A stretch of DNA of 64,000 nucleotides from Pseudaminobacter sp047739745 (lineage in GTDB: Bacteria > Pseudomonadota > Alphaproteobacteria > Rhizobiales > Rhizobiaceae): positions 248,001-312,000 of the forward strand of contig NZ_JBLLVA010000001.1 in the NCBI RefSeq assembly GCF_047739745.1, in the 5' to 3' direction. The translations under genes were made by a program, and so were the position numbers. This document shows positions 44,901 through 51,947 of this stretch, in pieces. The notes beneath the pieces are model-generated. The model did not search any database, was not told the origin of the DNA, and was given only the letters and a program-made list of their open reading frames with translations. How positions within the stretch are numbered: the stretch's first letter is position 1; the number at the start of each line of letters is the position of its first letter.

Positions 44901-45279
44901 CGATCAGCCGCAGATCCTGGTCGCGGCATTCGCCGGGCAGTAGCGCGAGGCGGATGTCGTTCTCGCGGCAGATGGCGGCGAGCCGGTCGCAACCATAGCG
45001 CCACCAGTCGTAGCCGCCGAGAATGCGGACCAGGATCACCTTCGCGTGGCTTGCGACACTGTCGATCCACAGATCGACCGACATGGGATGGCGCAGGTCG
45101 CGAAGCGCGGCCAGCCGCATCGACGGCAGTGTGTCGGCATTGACCCTCCACGCCGCTGCCAGCCCCGCCAGATCGCTGTCGGTGAAGGAGAGCGCCACGA
45201 TATCCGCCGGCGCCTGCCGCAAATCGACCGGCTCGACCAAATCGTCGAGGGAGGCGGATGCCGTGGTTAATATGTGCAT
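41926..45279 (-). CDS. cobN: aerobic cobaltochelatase subunit CobN
   Basis: This 1117-residue subunit is the large porphyrin- and metal-binding component of the ATP-dependent cobalt chelatase; its AAA partners (the chelatase CobS and CobT) are not in the window. Signatures include AILIPDYPSAPGRIGYAVGLDV, CHALVHVGAHGTLEWLPGKTV, GRNLFTADPRTMPTPTAFDLGR, and WGSASLRTGGEEIAQGLFLMG. The P. denitrificans protein is about 1275 residues, so this is a shorter version. ATG 45279 starts MHILTTASASLDDL; the frame to 45393 enters an intergenic repeat. It is separated from cobW by that repeat. Confidence 0.93.
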   Translation of the reverse strand: MHILTTASASLDDLVEPVDLRQAPADIVALSFTDSDLAGLAAAWRVNADTLPSMRLAALRDLRHPMSVDLWIDSVASHAKVILVRILGGYDWWRYGCDRLAAICRENDIRLALLPGECRDQDLRLIECSTLPRDQLDDLLDYFREGGPANMSGVMRKLAALAGSEVAPVAPVNVPKAGFYDPESGVVTAPLASPRLAVGAPVVPILFYRSMLLAADVAPIDALVEALRERGMAPVPIFVSSLKDPASLGFVEPALRSLSPSVIVTATAFATGAEPGVETVFDRASVPVFQVITATTRREAWATNQRGLAPADLAMHVVMPELDGRIMAGAVSFKAETQADNALAFKAFANRPEPDRIARAADRLAAFIRLQKEPRATRKIAILIPDYPSAPGRIGYAVGLDVPSSVLAMLHDLKAEGYFVEKIPESSRDLLTALDASDHALALDDYRTFALKLPTNAIDAVNAAWGDAVRDTQQSTFRFRAATFGNVTVALAPDRGRSADRRADYHDPSLPPRHALLAFGLWLQKGIGCHALVHVGAHGTLEWLPGKTVALSGECFPEIVTGALPVIYPFIVSNPGEAAQAKRRISAVTLGHLPPPLTQAGLDENQQKLERLVDEYAQADGLDRRRRDRLARLIVETAASTGLATEAGVAGTDAPDEALRRIDAWLCDLKDFTIKDGLHIYGRAATDEPDPMRRGSAESERSALIAALDGCHIHAGPAGAPARGRTDVLPTGRNLFTADPRTMPTPTAFDLGRAAAEEVLRRYLQDHGDWPRSLVIDLWGSASLRTGGEEIAQGLFLMGCRPQWDASTGRVTGIEVLPPAAVGRPRVDVTWRISGLFRDMFPTQIALIDAAVKAIAAREEDESENPLAADMRATGKAPSRIFGSSPGTYGAGLEDLLSSGGWANREEFGHAYLNATSHAYGGAEGEGISAPGAFAARIAEADLLVHTGDDPGRDILEGSADVAFIGGFSAAVAALGKNADVIVLDTTDPANPRPRSITEAVSRVVRARAVNPRFIAGQMRHGPRGASEFAETVDRLVGFAETTEAIPGALIEAVHDAYLGDEAVRAFLLQENPAAAKAIAQRLASARRRGLWHPLRNSIDDDLARLIAEAEALEEAA

Positions 45280-45308
45280 GGCGAAATTCGCCCGTCGGAA
45301 ATTGGAGA

Positions 45309-45445
45309 TCGCCCCCTCACCAGCTCGCTGCGCTTGCCACCTCTTCCCGAGGGGAGAGGAGACGCAGCGGCGATGGCTTCCTCTTCTCCCCACTGGGGAG
45401 ACGGTAGCCGGGAAGCGACCGGACGAGGAGAAAGAGGAAGCATCT
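45309..45445. repeat. rhizobial palindromic intergenic repeats between cobW and cobN
   Basis: The 176-bp gap holds CCTCTTCCCGAGGGGAGAGG (a stem with one mismatch) and TCTCCCC-ACT-GGGGAGA (a perfect stem), joined by text such as CCCCCTCACCAGCTCGCTGCG and GAAGCGACCGGACGAGGAG. These resemble the short repeats scattered between genes of Mesorhizobium. Transcribed, they would form hairpins between cobW and cobN. Confidence 0.65.
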
Positions 45446-45455
45446 CCAGTCTACC

Positions 45456-46493
45456 TCAGTTCACCAGGATGCGCTCGATGGCTTGCCGATTGAGACCTTT
45501 CAACCCGATCACGACAAGACGCGAGCGGCGGTCGTCCGCCGGGGTCCAGGCGCGGTCATAATAATGGCTGACGCGCGGGCCCACCGCCTGAACCAGAAGC
45601 CGCATCGGCTTGCCGCTGACATCGACGAAACCCTTCACCCGCAGGACGTTTTCTTCTTCGGCCGCAGCCGTCACCCGCGTGGCGAGATCGTCCGGGTCGG
45701 TAATCGCCGGCAGTTCGACGATGAAACTGTCGAAGTCGTCGTGCTCGTGGTCGAGCATTCCGTCATGATGGGTCTTGCGGTTCTCGATGTCGTCTTCCAC
45801 GGCAAGCCCGAGGCCGAGCATCACCGACGGGTCAATCGCGCCCTGCGCGGTCGGCACCACCTTCACCGCGCGGCCGAGATGTTCGCCGATAAGCGTGGTG
45901 GCGCGCGCGCTGCCCGCTTCGTCGAGCAAATCCTTCTTCGACAGGATCACGAGGTCGGCGCAGGCAAGCTGGTCCTCGAATACCTCCTCGACCGGATCGT
46001 CGTGATCGATGGAATCGTCGGCGCTTCGTTGCGCTTGCAGCGCATCCAGATCGGACGCGACCTTGCCGTCTGCCAGAGCCGGGCCGTCGACCACGGCCAC
46101 CACGCCATCCACGGTGACGCGGCTACGGACCGAGGGCCATTGGAACGCCTGAACAAGCGGCTTGGGCAAGGCGAGGCCGGACGTTTCGATGATGATGTGG
46201 TCGACCTTCGGTTCCAGCGCGAGAATTCGGTCGAGGGCCGGCACGAAGTCATCGGCGACCGTGCAGCAGAGGCAGCCATTGGCGAGTTCCAGGATGTTTT
46301 CCTCAGGGCAGGTGTCGACGCCGCAGCCCTTCAGGATTTCACCGTCAATGCCGATGTCACCGAATTCGTTGACGATGAGCGCGAGACGCTTCCCGTTTGC
46401 GTTCTGCAGGATATGGCGGATGAGCGTCGTCTTGCCCGAGCCGAGAAAGCCGGTGACGACGGTGCAGGGAACACGGGTCGCGGACGTGGTCAT
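45456..46493 (-). CDS. cobW: CobW family GTPase metallochaperone
   Basis: This 345-residue G3E-family GTPase is thought to deliver cobalt to the chelatase. It has Walker A TGFLGSGKTTLIRH near residue 14, the metal-binding GCLCCT motif near residue 74, ILSKKDLLD (guanine specificity), and a His/Asp-rich stretch (HHDGMLDHEHDDFD) near residue 245. The C-terminal CobW domain has VLRVKGFVDVSGKPMRLLVQ. It overlaps the DUF1636 gene by 4 nt and is followed by a repeat and then cobN. Confidence 0.94.
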   Translation of the reverse strand: MTTSATRVPCTVVTGFLGSGKTTLIRHILQNANGKRLALIVNEFGDIGIDGEILKGCGVDTCPEENILELANGCLCCTVADDFVPALDRILALEPKVDHIIIETSGLALPKPLVQAFQWPSVRSRVTVDGVVAVVDGPALADGKVASDLDALQAQRSADDSIDHDDPVEEVFEDQLACADLVILSKKDLLDEAGSARATTLIGEHLGRAVKVVPTAQGAIDPSVMLGLGLAVEDDIENRKTHHDGMLDHEHDDFDSFIVELPAITDPDDLATRVTAAAEEENVLRVKGFVDVSGKPMRLLVQAVGPRVSHYYDRAWTPADDRRSRLVVIGLKGLNRQAIERILVN

Positions 46494-46915
46494 GAGGGGT
46501 CCTTCAACAGATCGAGGGGAGGGATGCGCGCGACGAGACCGCGCTTGAGACTGTCAGGCCGGCCGCGCCATGGCAGGACGCCATCGGTCGAGGCCGCAAA
46601 GAGGCTGGCTCCGGCAATCAGGTCCGGGCCGCTGTCGGGTGTCAGGTCGCCGAAGACATAGCTCCAGGAGCCGTCCCGCAGAATCGCCGCGCTCAGGCGC
46701 CGCTTGCAATTGCCCAGGCATTGAACCTGCGTGACGCGGATGTCGGTTCGATCAGCGGCCTGTGCGGTCGCCACGCCGAGGCGTTCGCCGGCGGTAGGGC
46801 GAACGTCGGACCCTTGCTCGTCGCGGCAGGAAGAACAGACCACCACGGTGACGCCGGCACCATTGCCATTGTCGGCGTATTCGGCCCGCGCCGCGGGGTT
46901 ACCGTCGATTTTCAC
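46490..46915 (-). CDS. DUF1636 cysteine-rich metal-binding protein
   Basis: This 141-residue protein, first of the cob operon, has CSSC near residue 24 and CLGNCK near residue 70, a pattern like thioredoxin-fold [2Fe-2S] ferredoxins. DUF1636 proteins are often coupled to cobW and cobN and may handle cobalt or iron-sulfur; no activity is proven. I chose GTG 46915 because AAGGAG lies 8 nt upstream; the frame to 47104 reads through the riboswitch. The GTG overlaps the stop of a 16-codon uORF. Confidence 0.82.
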   Translation of the reverse strand: MKIDGNPAARAEYADNGNGAGVTVVVCSSCRDEQGSDVRPTAGERLGVATAQAADRTDIRVTQVQCLGNCKRRLSAAILRDGSWSYVFGDLTPDSGPDLIAGASLFAASTDGVLPWRGRPDSLKRGLVARIPPLDLLKDPS

Positions 46916-46962
46916 TCGGCGTTCTCCTTGCCCGGGGCACCCGCCGGACTGTCGGATTTCAT
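46912..46962 (-). CDS. 16-residue uORF between cobalamin riboswitch and first cob gene
   Basis: ATG at 46962 opens MKSDSPAGAPGKENAE followed by TGA, which overlaps the GTG start of the DUF1636 gene (GTGA). AGGAG inside the riboswitch 3' end lies about 13 nt before the ATG. There is no direct evidence of translation. Confidence 0.35.
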   Translation of the reverse strand: MKSDSPAGAPGKENAE

Positions 46963-47147
46963 GCTGACGGCAGGTCTCCTGGCTCGCGGGTCGTCGCCTC
47001 GTGCCGCCTTCCCGGGACATTCCCAGTGGCTGTCGGCCTTCGGCTATTCGCTTACAGTTGCGGGGACAGCTGCGGATTGGAAGCCTTCCGGTTTCGCACC
47101 GCATTCCCTCTTAGCCCCTCCCTTTGCGGAGAGGGGACCGTCTTGGC
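46963..47147 (-). promoter_or_regulatory. cobalamin (adenosylcobalamin) riboswitch
   Basis: On the minus strand the canonical blocks appear in order: GGGAATGCGGTGCGAAACC (near 47108), GCAGCTGTCCCCGCAACTGT (near 47071), AGCCACTGGGAATGTCCCGG and GGGAAGGC (47031-47006), and the B12 box AGCCAGGAGACCTGCC (46984-46969). GACGG at the 5' side can pair with CCGTC at the 3' side to close P1. It lies 48 nt before the DUF1636 start and should lower expression of the leftward cob genes when adenosylcobalamin is plentiful. Confidence 0.95.
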
Positions 47148-47159
47148 TGAACTTAGGCG

Positions 47160-48386
47160 TTAGCGCATCAGCGTGTCAACGCGCCGCTGCGACATGATTA
47201 TGTCGGCCAGCGCCGGACCGAGATCGCCGGCGGGCACGATCTCGATGCGCTCAAGGCCAAGCCAATCCTTCATCAGCCGAAGCTCCTCGCATAGAGCTTC
47301 CGCCGTATGGGCGGGCGCGAATGGCTCGGCATAGGCGGCAAGCACCCGCAACACGCCCATGGGCCGATCCGCCTTGACGTCGATGCGCGCAACCAGCCTG
47401 TCGCCGAGCAGGAACGGCAGCACATAGTAGCCGTATTGGCGCTTTTGCGCCGGCGTGTAGATTTCGATGCGATAGCGAAAGCCGAACAGCGCCTCCGTGC
47501 GCGACCGCTCGAAGACCAACGGGTCGAAAGGAGCGAGCAGCGCGCGTGCTTCCACCTTGCGCGGGATGCGCGCGCCGGCATGAAGGTAGGCCTGTCTGTG
47601 CCATCCTTCCACGCGCACCGGCAACAGCTCTCCGGCTTCCACCAGTTCCCCGATCCGACCTTTCATGTCGGCAGACGAAAGCCGAAAATAATCGCGCAGG
47701 CATGGTGCCGTGACGATGCCGTGGGCGCGGGCGGCAATGCGCAGCAGTTCGCGGTGCGCTTCGGCGGGCTGCGGCGTCGGCAGCGCAAGGATGGAGGGAG
47801 GCAACACGCGTTCGGGCAGGTCATAAACGCGTTCGAAGCCGCGCCGCGAGGCGGTGGTGAGGCGGCCCGCCCAGAACAGCCACTCGAAAGCGTGCTTGGC
47901 GTCGCTCCATCCCCACCAGCCGCCGGCGCCCTTCTGGCCGTCAAGCTCGGAAGCCGCAGTCGCGCCACGCGAAACCACCTGGCGATAGATGTCTTCAATA
48001 TAATCCGTTCGCGCGCGGCCCCATTTCGCGAGGCCACCATACATCTCCTCACCGTTTCGAGCGCGCTCCATACGCCAGCGCATCAGGGGCTGGGTTGCGA
48101 CGGGCAGGTAGGACGCCTCATGCGCCCAGTATTCGAACAGAGAGCGCTTTCTCGACATTGCCGCATCGTCCAGAACGGAGAGCGGATAGGGACCCAGCCG
48201 CGAAAACAACGGCATGTAGTGCGCGCGCACGACCGCGCTCACCGAATCGATCTGCAGCAGGCCGATGCGCGAAATCACTCGCGAAAGATGGCGCCGGCCG
48301 ATCAGTGCCGCAGGCCGCGGATCGGCAAAGCCCTGCGCCGCAAGCGCCACGCGCCGGGCGGTTGCGGCGGAAAGCTTTTCCCTCAT
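47160..48386 (-). CDS. YcaQ-like winged-helix protein (DNA crosslink glycosylase family)
   Basis: This 408-residue protein has SAATARRVALAAQGFADPRP, RIGLLQIDSVSAVVRAHYMPLFSRLG, EYWAHEASYLPV, and LAPFDPLVFERSRTEALFGFRYRIEIYTPAQKRQYGYYVLPFLLGD-type text (shown in part), the pattern of the YcaQ/AlkX family. In E. coli YcaQ unhooks interstrand DNA crosslinks. The QxD-type active-site segment is LLQIDS. ATG 48386 is the start. It ends 12 nt before the cobalamin riboswitch on the same strand, so the riboswitch promoter is probably within its 3' end or cob expression depends on read-through. Confidence 0.85.
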   Translation of the reverse strand: MREKLSAATARRVALAAQGFADPRPAALIGRRHLSRVISRIGLLQIDSVSAVVRAHYMPLFSRLGPYPLSVLDDAAMSRKRSLFEYWAHEASYLPVATQPLMRWRMERARNGEEMYGGLAKWGRARTDYIEDIYRQVVSRGATAASELDGQKGAGGWWGWSDAKHAFEWLFWAGRLTTASRRGFERVYDLPERVLPPSILALPTPQPAEAHRELLRIAARAHGIVTAPCLRDYFRLSSADMKGRIGELVEAGELLPVRVEGWHRQAYLHAGARIPRKVEARALLAPFDPLVFERSRTEALFGFRYRIEIYTPAQKRQYGYYVLPFLLGDRLVARIDVKADRPMGVLRVLAAYAEPFAPAHTAEALCEELRLMKDWLGLERIEIVPAGDLGPALADIIMSQRRVDTLMR

Positions 48387-48734
48387 TGTGAAACGAGCCG
48401 AAAGAACGTCAATGCGGATGACCCAAGGTAAGCACGAAGGTTCGGGAGGTCAGTTTATCAATATTTGCAATAAAAACTGTCAGGAGAAAAAGTGGAGTTA
48501 GATAGGAAGGAATTCAAGTGCCCGTAGCAGCGGGGCAATTTCGGGAAAAGCCATTGGTGCAGCGGCTTGCCTGGCAAGGTTTGACTTGCTTCGCAGAGTT
48601 GGCTGCGCTAACCCTTCGCCGCGTTGCAACATGGTTTTTCGGCACCGCTTGACAGGGCCAAACTGTCGCGGGTTCGCCGGCTCGACTGGATGCTAATATG
48701 GAGCACGGTCGATAGCCAACGGAAAGTTTGGAGA
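48387..48734. other. 348-bp divergent control region of ycaQ-like gene and nuo operon
   Basis: No gene is supported here. It should hold the nuo promoter. Two TTGACT/TTGACA hexamers (48581 and 48649) are present, but neither has a good -10 at 17 bp; TAATAT at 48694 has no good -35. GACAG and CTGTC form a short inverted repeat at about 48651-48667. The left part is A/T-rich. The mapping of the start site is therefore open. Confidence 0.5.
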
Positions 48735-49100
48735 ATGAACGAGCTGCTGAGTTCATACCTTCCTATCGTGATCTTTGTCGGGGTCGCGCTGGTGGTCGGC
48801 CTTGCTCTGGTCGTCGCGCCCTTCATCATCGCCTATCGCAATCCCGATCCGGAGAAGCTGTCGGCTTATGAATGCGGCTTCAACTCGTTCGATGACGCGC
48901 GCATGAAGTTCGACATCCGCTACTATCTCGTGGCGATTCTTTTCATCATCTTCGATCTTGAGGTCGCGTTCCTGTTTCCGTGGGCAGTTTCCTTCGGCGA
49001 GGTCGGCATGCTCGGCTTCTGGTCGATGATGGTCTTCCTCGCCGTTCTGACCATCGGCTTCATCTACGAGTGGAAGAAGGGGGCGCTGGAATGGGATTGA
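48735..49100 (+). CDS. nuoA: NADH-quinone oxidoreductase subunit A
   Basis: This 121-residue membrane subunit of complex I has three helices. It starts MNELLSSYLPIVIFVG and carries AYECGFNSFDDARMKFDIRYYLVA and IIFDLEVAFLFPWA, diagnostic of NuoA. TTTGGAGA precedes ATG 48735; the longer frame to 48624 was rejected. Its stop lies inside nuoB (10-nt overlap). First gene of the operon. Confidence 0.96.
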   Translation: MNELLSSYLPIVIFVGVALVVGLALVVAPFIIAYRNPDPEKLSAYECGFNSFDDARMKFDIRYYLVAILFIIFDLEVAFLFPWAVSFGEVGMLGFWSMMVFLAVLTIGFIYEWKKGALEWD

Positions 49101-49672
49101 CCGACATGCCTCGCGCCCTTGTTGCCGAAAAGCCCAGGGGCATCATCGATCCGAACACCGGCAAGCCGGTCGGCGCGGATGATCCGTTTTTCCGCGACAT
49201 CAATGGCGAACTCTCCGACAAGGGCTTTCTCGTCACCTCGTCCGAGGCGCTCATCACCTGGGCGCGCACCGGCTCGCTGATGTGGATGACGTTCGGGCTT
49301 GCCTGCTGCGCTGTGGAGATGATGCACATTTCCATGCCGCGCTATGATGCCGAGCGGTTCGGCATCGCGCCGCGCGCCTCTCCGCGCCAGTCCGACGTGA
49401 TGATCGTCGCCGGGACGCTGACCAACAAGATGGCGCCGGCCCTGCGCAAGGTCTACGACCAGATGCCGGAGCCGCGCTACGTCATTTCGATGGGCTCGTG
49501 CGCCAATGGCGGCGGCTACTATCATTATTCCTATTCGGTGGTGCGCGGCTGCGACCGCGTCGTGCCGGTCGACATCTATGTGCCCGGCTGTCCGCCCACC
49601 GCCGAGGCGCTGCTCTACGGCATTCTTCTGCTGCAGAAGAAGATTCGCCGCACCGGCACGATCGAGCGGTGA
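49091..49672 (+). CDS. nuoB: NADH-quinone oxidoreductase subunit B
   Basis: This 193-residue peripheral-arm subunit binds cluster N2, the last iron-sulfur centre before quinone. Ligands are seen in GLACCAVEMMH, SMGSCANGGGYYHYSYSVVRG and VPGCPPTAEALLYG. The start overlaps nuoA. Confidence 0.96.
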   Translation: MGLTDMPRALVAEKPRGIIDPNTGKPVGADDPFFRDINGELSDKGFLVTSSEALITWARTGSLMWMTFGLACCAVEMMHISMPRYDAERFGIAPRASPRQSDVMIVAGTLTNKMAPALRKVYDQMPEPRYVISMGSCANGGGYYHYSYSVVRGCDRVVPVDIYVPGCPPTAEALLYGILLLQKKIRRTGTIER

Positions 49673-49677
49673 ACCCA

Positions 49678-50280
49678 ATGAGTGAAGCCCTCATGGATCT
49701 CGCAAGCTATCTTGCCGAAAAGCTTGACGGCAAGATCGGCATGCCGGTGCTTGCCTATGGCGAACTCACGGTGCCGGTCGAGGCCGGCAATATCGTCGAT
49801 GTCGCAGGATTCCTGCGCGATGACGTGCGCTGCCAGTTCGTGTCGATGATCGATATTTGCGGCGCCGACTATCCGGCGCGAGAGAAGCGATTCGATGTCG
49901 TCTATCATCTTCTGTCGCCGCGCCAGAACCTGCGCATTCGGCTCAAGGTCATGACCGACGGCGAGACGCCGGTGCCATCGATCACCAGTGTCTATCCCGG
50001 CGCCGACTGGTTCGAGCGCGAAGCTTATGATCTCTATGGCATCCTGTTTTCAGGTCATCCGGATCTTCGCCGCTTGCTGACGGACTACGGTTTCGAAGGT
50101 CATCCACTGCGGAAGGATTTTCCGCTGACCGGTTTCGTCGAGGTGCGTTACGACGACGAGGCCAAGCGGGTCGTCTACGAGCCGGTGGAGCTCAAGCAGG
50201 AATTCCGAAATTTCGACTTTCTGTCGCCATGGGAAGGGACGGACTACGTTCTGCCGGGCGATGAAAAGGCGAAGCAGTAA
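49678..50280 (+). CDS. nuoC: NADH-quinone oxidoreductase subunit C
   Basis: This 200-residue 30-kDa subunit of the peripheral arm has MIDICGADYPAREKRFDVVYHLLS, DWFEREAYDLYGILFSGHPDLRRLLTDYGF-type sequence and RKDFPLTG. It is separate from NuoD, as in alphaproteobacteria. ATG 49678 lies 5 nt after nuoB. Its stop (TAA) directly abuts the inverted-repeat cassette that carries a four-helix-bundle gene. Confidence 0.95.
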   Translation: MSEALMDLASYLAEKLDGKIGMPVLAYGELTVPVEAGNIVDVAGFLRDDVRCQFVSMIDICGADYPAREKRFDVVYHLLSPRQNLRIRLKVMTDGETPVPSITSVYPGADWFEREAYDLYGILFSGHPDLRRLLTDYGFEGHPLRKDFPLTGFVEVRYDDEAKRVVYEPVELKQEFRNFDFLSPWEGTDYVLPGDEKAKQ

Positions 50281-50282
50281 AA

Positions 50283-50736
50283 AATAGCGAGTAGAGAGTA
50301 GCGAATAGAGGAAAAGGAGGCAGAACGACGACGATCAACTCTTACAGAGACCTTATTGTCTGGAAGAATGCGATTGATTTGGCGGTCACGTGCTATGCCG
50401 AAACCAAGTCGTTTCCAAATAGTGAAGCCTATGGAATGACTTCCCAGATCAGACGTGCCGCAGCGTCCATCGCAGCCAATATCGCCGAAGGACATGGACG
50501 CGAGCATACCGGATCGTTCATCCAATTTCTTCGCGTCGCGCAAGGGTCGCTAAAAGAGTTAGAAACGCATTTGATCCTGTCCTCACGTGTCGGATTGATG
50601 AATGGCGAAGTGGCCGCGTCCTTGACCGAACAGTGTGAGGAAATTGGCAGGATGTTGCGTTCCTTGATTCGAAGTCTGCAACAAAAGCAATGACAATGAT
50701 CCTTCTTCCCTATTCGCTATTGCCTATTCGCTATTG
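50283..50736. repeat. inverted-repeat cassette between nuoC and nuoD
   Basis: The left arm, about 50283-50309, has two units of the form TAGCGA(G/A)TAG. The right arm, about 50711-50736, has two copies of TATTCGCTATT, the reverse complement. The arms, about 27 bp each, match at most positions and could pair in the mRNA as a long stem enclosing the four-helix-bundle gene. The cassette fills the nuoC-nuoD gap almost exactly. Confidence 0.65.
50325..50693 (+). CDS. four-helix-bundle protein (23S rRNA intervening-sequence protein family)
   Basis: The protein is about 122 residues if read from 50325: INSYRDLIVWKNAIDLAV, then SNEAYG-like SEAYGMTSQIRRAAASIAAN, IAEGHGREHTGSFIQFLRVAQGSLKELET, and ILSSRVGLM. 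This is the S23/IVP and Avd-related four-helix-bundle family. There is no ATG, GTG or TTG at the family start. A strong AGGAGG (50315-50320) is followed by ACG codons at 50325, 50328 and 50331, so the start may be ACG or a mutated ATG. TTG 50379 would lose the first helix. It interrupts the nuo operon. Confidence 0.7.
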   Translation, partial: TTTINSYRDLIVWKNAIDLAVTCYAETKSFPNSEAYGMTSQIRRAAASIAANIAEGHGREHTGSFIQFLRVAQGSLKELETHLILSSRVGLMNGEVAASLTEQCEEIGRMLRSLIRSLQQKQ

Positions 50737-50756
50737 GCTCGCTGAAAGCGCATTCC

Positions 50757-51947
50757 ATGGCTGAAACCTCCGTCCGCAATTTCAACATCAATTTCGGCCC
50801 GCAGCATCCGGCGGCACACGGCGTTTTGCGCCTCGTGCTGGAGCTGGACGGCGAGATCGTCGAGCGCGTCGATCCGCATATCGGACTGCTGCATCGCGGC
50901 ACCGAAAAGCTGATGGAGCACAAGACCTATCTGCAGGCGGTGCCCTATCTGGATCGGCTCGATTATGTCGCGCCGATGAACCAGGAGCATGCTTTTGCGC
51001 TGGCCGTCGAGCGTCTGCTCGACATCGAGGTACCGAAGCGCGGCCAGCTGATCCGCGTTCTCTATTCCGAGATCGGCCGCATCCTGTCGCATCTGCTCAA
51101 CGTGACGACCCAGGCCATGGACGTTGGCGCGCTGACACCGCCGCTCTGGGGTTTCGAAGAGCGCGAAAAGCTGATGGTGTTCTATGAGCGTGCGTCCGGC
51201 TCGCGCATGCATGCCGCCTATTTCCGCCCCGGCGGCGTGCATCAGGATCTGCCGCAGCAGCTTGTCGAGGACATCGGCAAGTGGATCGACCCGTTCTACA
51301 AGACGCTCGACGATATCGACGTTCTGCTTGCCGACAACCGCATCTTCAAGCAGCGAAATGCCGATATCGGTGTCGTTTCGCTCGAGGACGCATGGGCCTG
51401 GGGCTTTTCGGGCGTGATGGTGCGCGGCTCGGGCGCGGCCTGGGATCTGCGCAAGAGCCAGCCCTACGAATGCTACGCCGAACTCGACTTCGACATTCCG
51501 GTCGGCAAGAACGGCGACTGCTATGATCGCTATCTGATCCGCATGGAGGAAATGCGGCAGTCGGCGAAGATCATGCGACAGTGCGTCGACCTGCTTCTCG
51601 GCAAGGAGGGCGCCGGTCCCGTGTCGAACCTTGACGGCAAGGTGGTTCCGCCCAAGCGCGCCGCCATGAAGCGGTCGATGGAAGCCTTGATCCACCATTT
51701 CAAGCTCTACACCGAAGGCTTCCATGTGCCGGCGGGCGAGGTTTATGCCGCCGTCGAGGCGCCGAAGGGCGAGTTTGGCGTCTACCTCGTTTCCGACGGC
51801 ACCAACAAGCCCTATCGCTGCAAGCTGCGGGCGCCGGGTTTCGCGCATCTCCAGGCCATGGATTTCATGTGCAAGGGCCACATGCTGGCCGACGTCTCCG
51901 CCGTCCTCGGCTCTCTCGACATCGTCTTCGGCGAGGTCGATCGCTGA
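50757..51947 (+). CDS. nuoD: NADH-quinone oxidoreductase subunit D
   Basis: This 396-residue 49-kDa subunit lines the quinone site. It has FNINFGPQHPAAHGVLRLVLELDGE, HRGTEKLMEHKTYLQA, DRLDYVAPMNQEHAF and the C-terminal CKLRAPGFAHLQAMD. ATG 50757 starts MAETSVRN. A weak GAAAG is the only ribosome site, and its upstream side is the right arm of the repeat cassette, so its translation may depend on that element. The stop overlaps the FkbM start by one base. Confidence 0.96.
   Translation: MAETSVRNFNINFGPQHPAAHGVLRLVLELDGEIVERVDPHIGLLHRGTEKLMEHKTYLQAVPYLDRLDYVAPMNQEHAFALAVERLLDIEVPKRGQLIRVLYSEIGRILSHLLNVTTQAMDVGALTPPLWGFEEREKLMVFYERASGSRMHAAYFRPGGVHQDLPQQLVEDIGKWIDPFYKTLDDIDVLLADNRIFKQRNADIGVVSLEDAWAWGFSGVMVRGSGAAWDLRKSQPYECYAELDFDIPVGKNGDCYDRYLIRMEEMRQSAKIMRQCVDLLLGKEGAGPVSNLDGKVVPPKRAAMKRSMEALIHHFKLYTEGFHVPAGEVYAAVEAPKGEFGVYLVSDGTNKPYRCKLRAPGFAHLQAMDFMCKGHMLADVSAVLGSLDIVFGEVDR

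Noticed and set aside
46916..47104. N-terminal extension of the DUF1636 protein into the riboswitch
   Set aside because: The extra 63 residues are a translation of the conserved RNA element; AAGGAG supports the GTG at 46915.
48649..48677. TTGACA at 48649 as the nuo promoter
   Set aside because: No acceptable -10 sequence at 16-18 bp; the site remains unassigned.
50379..50693. TTG 50379 as the start of the four-helix-bundle gene
   Set aside because: It removes the first conserved helix INSYRDLIVW and is far from the perfect AGGAGG.
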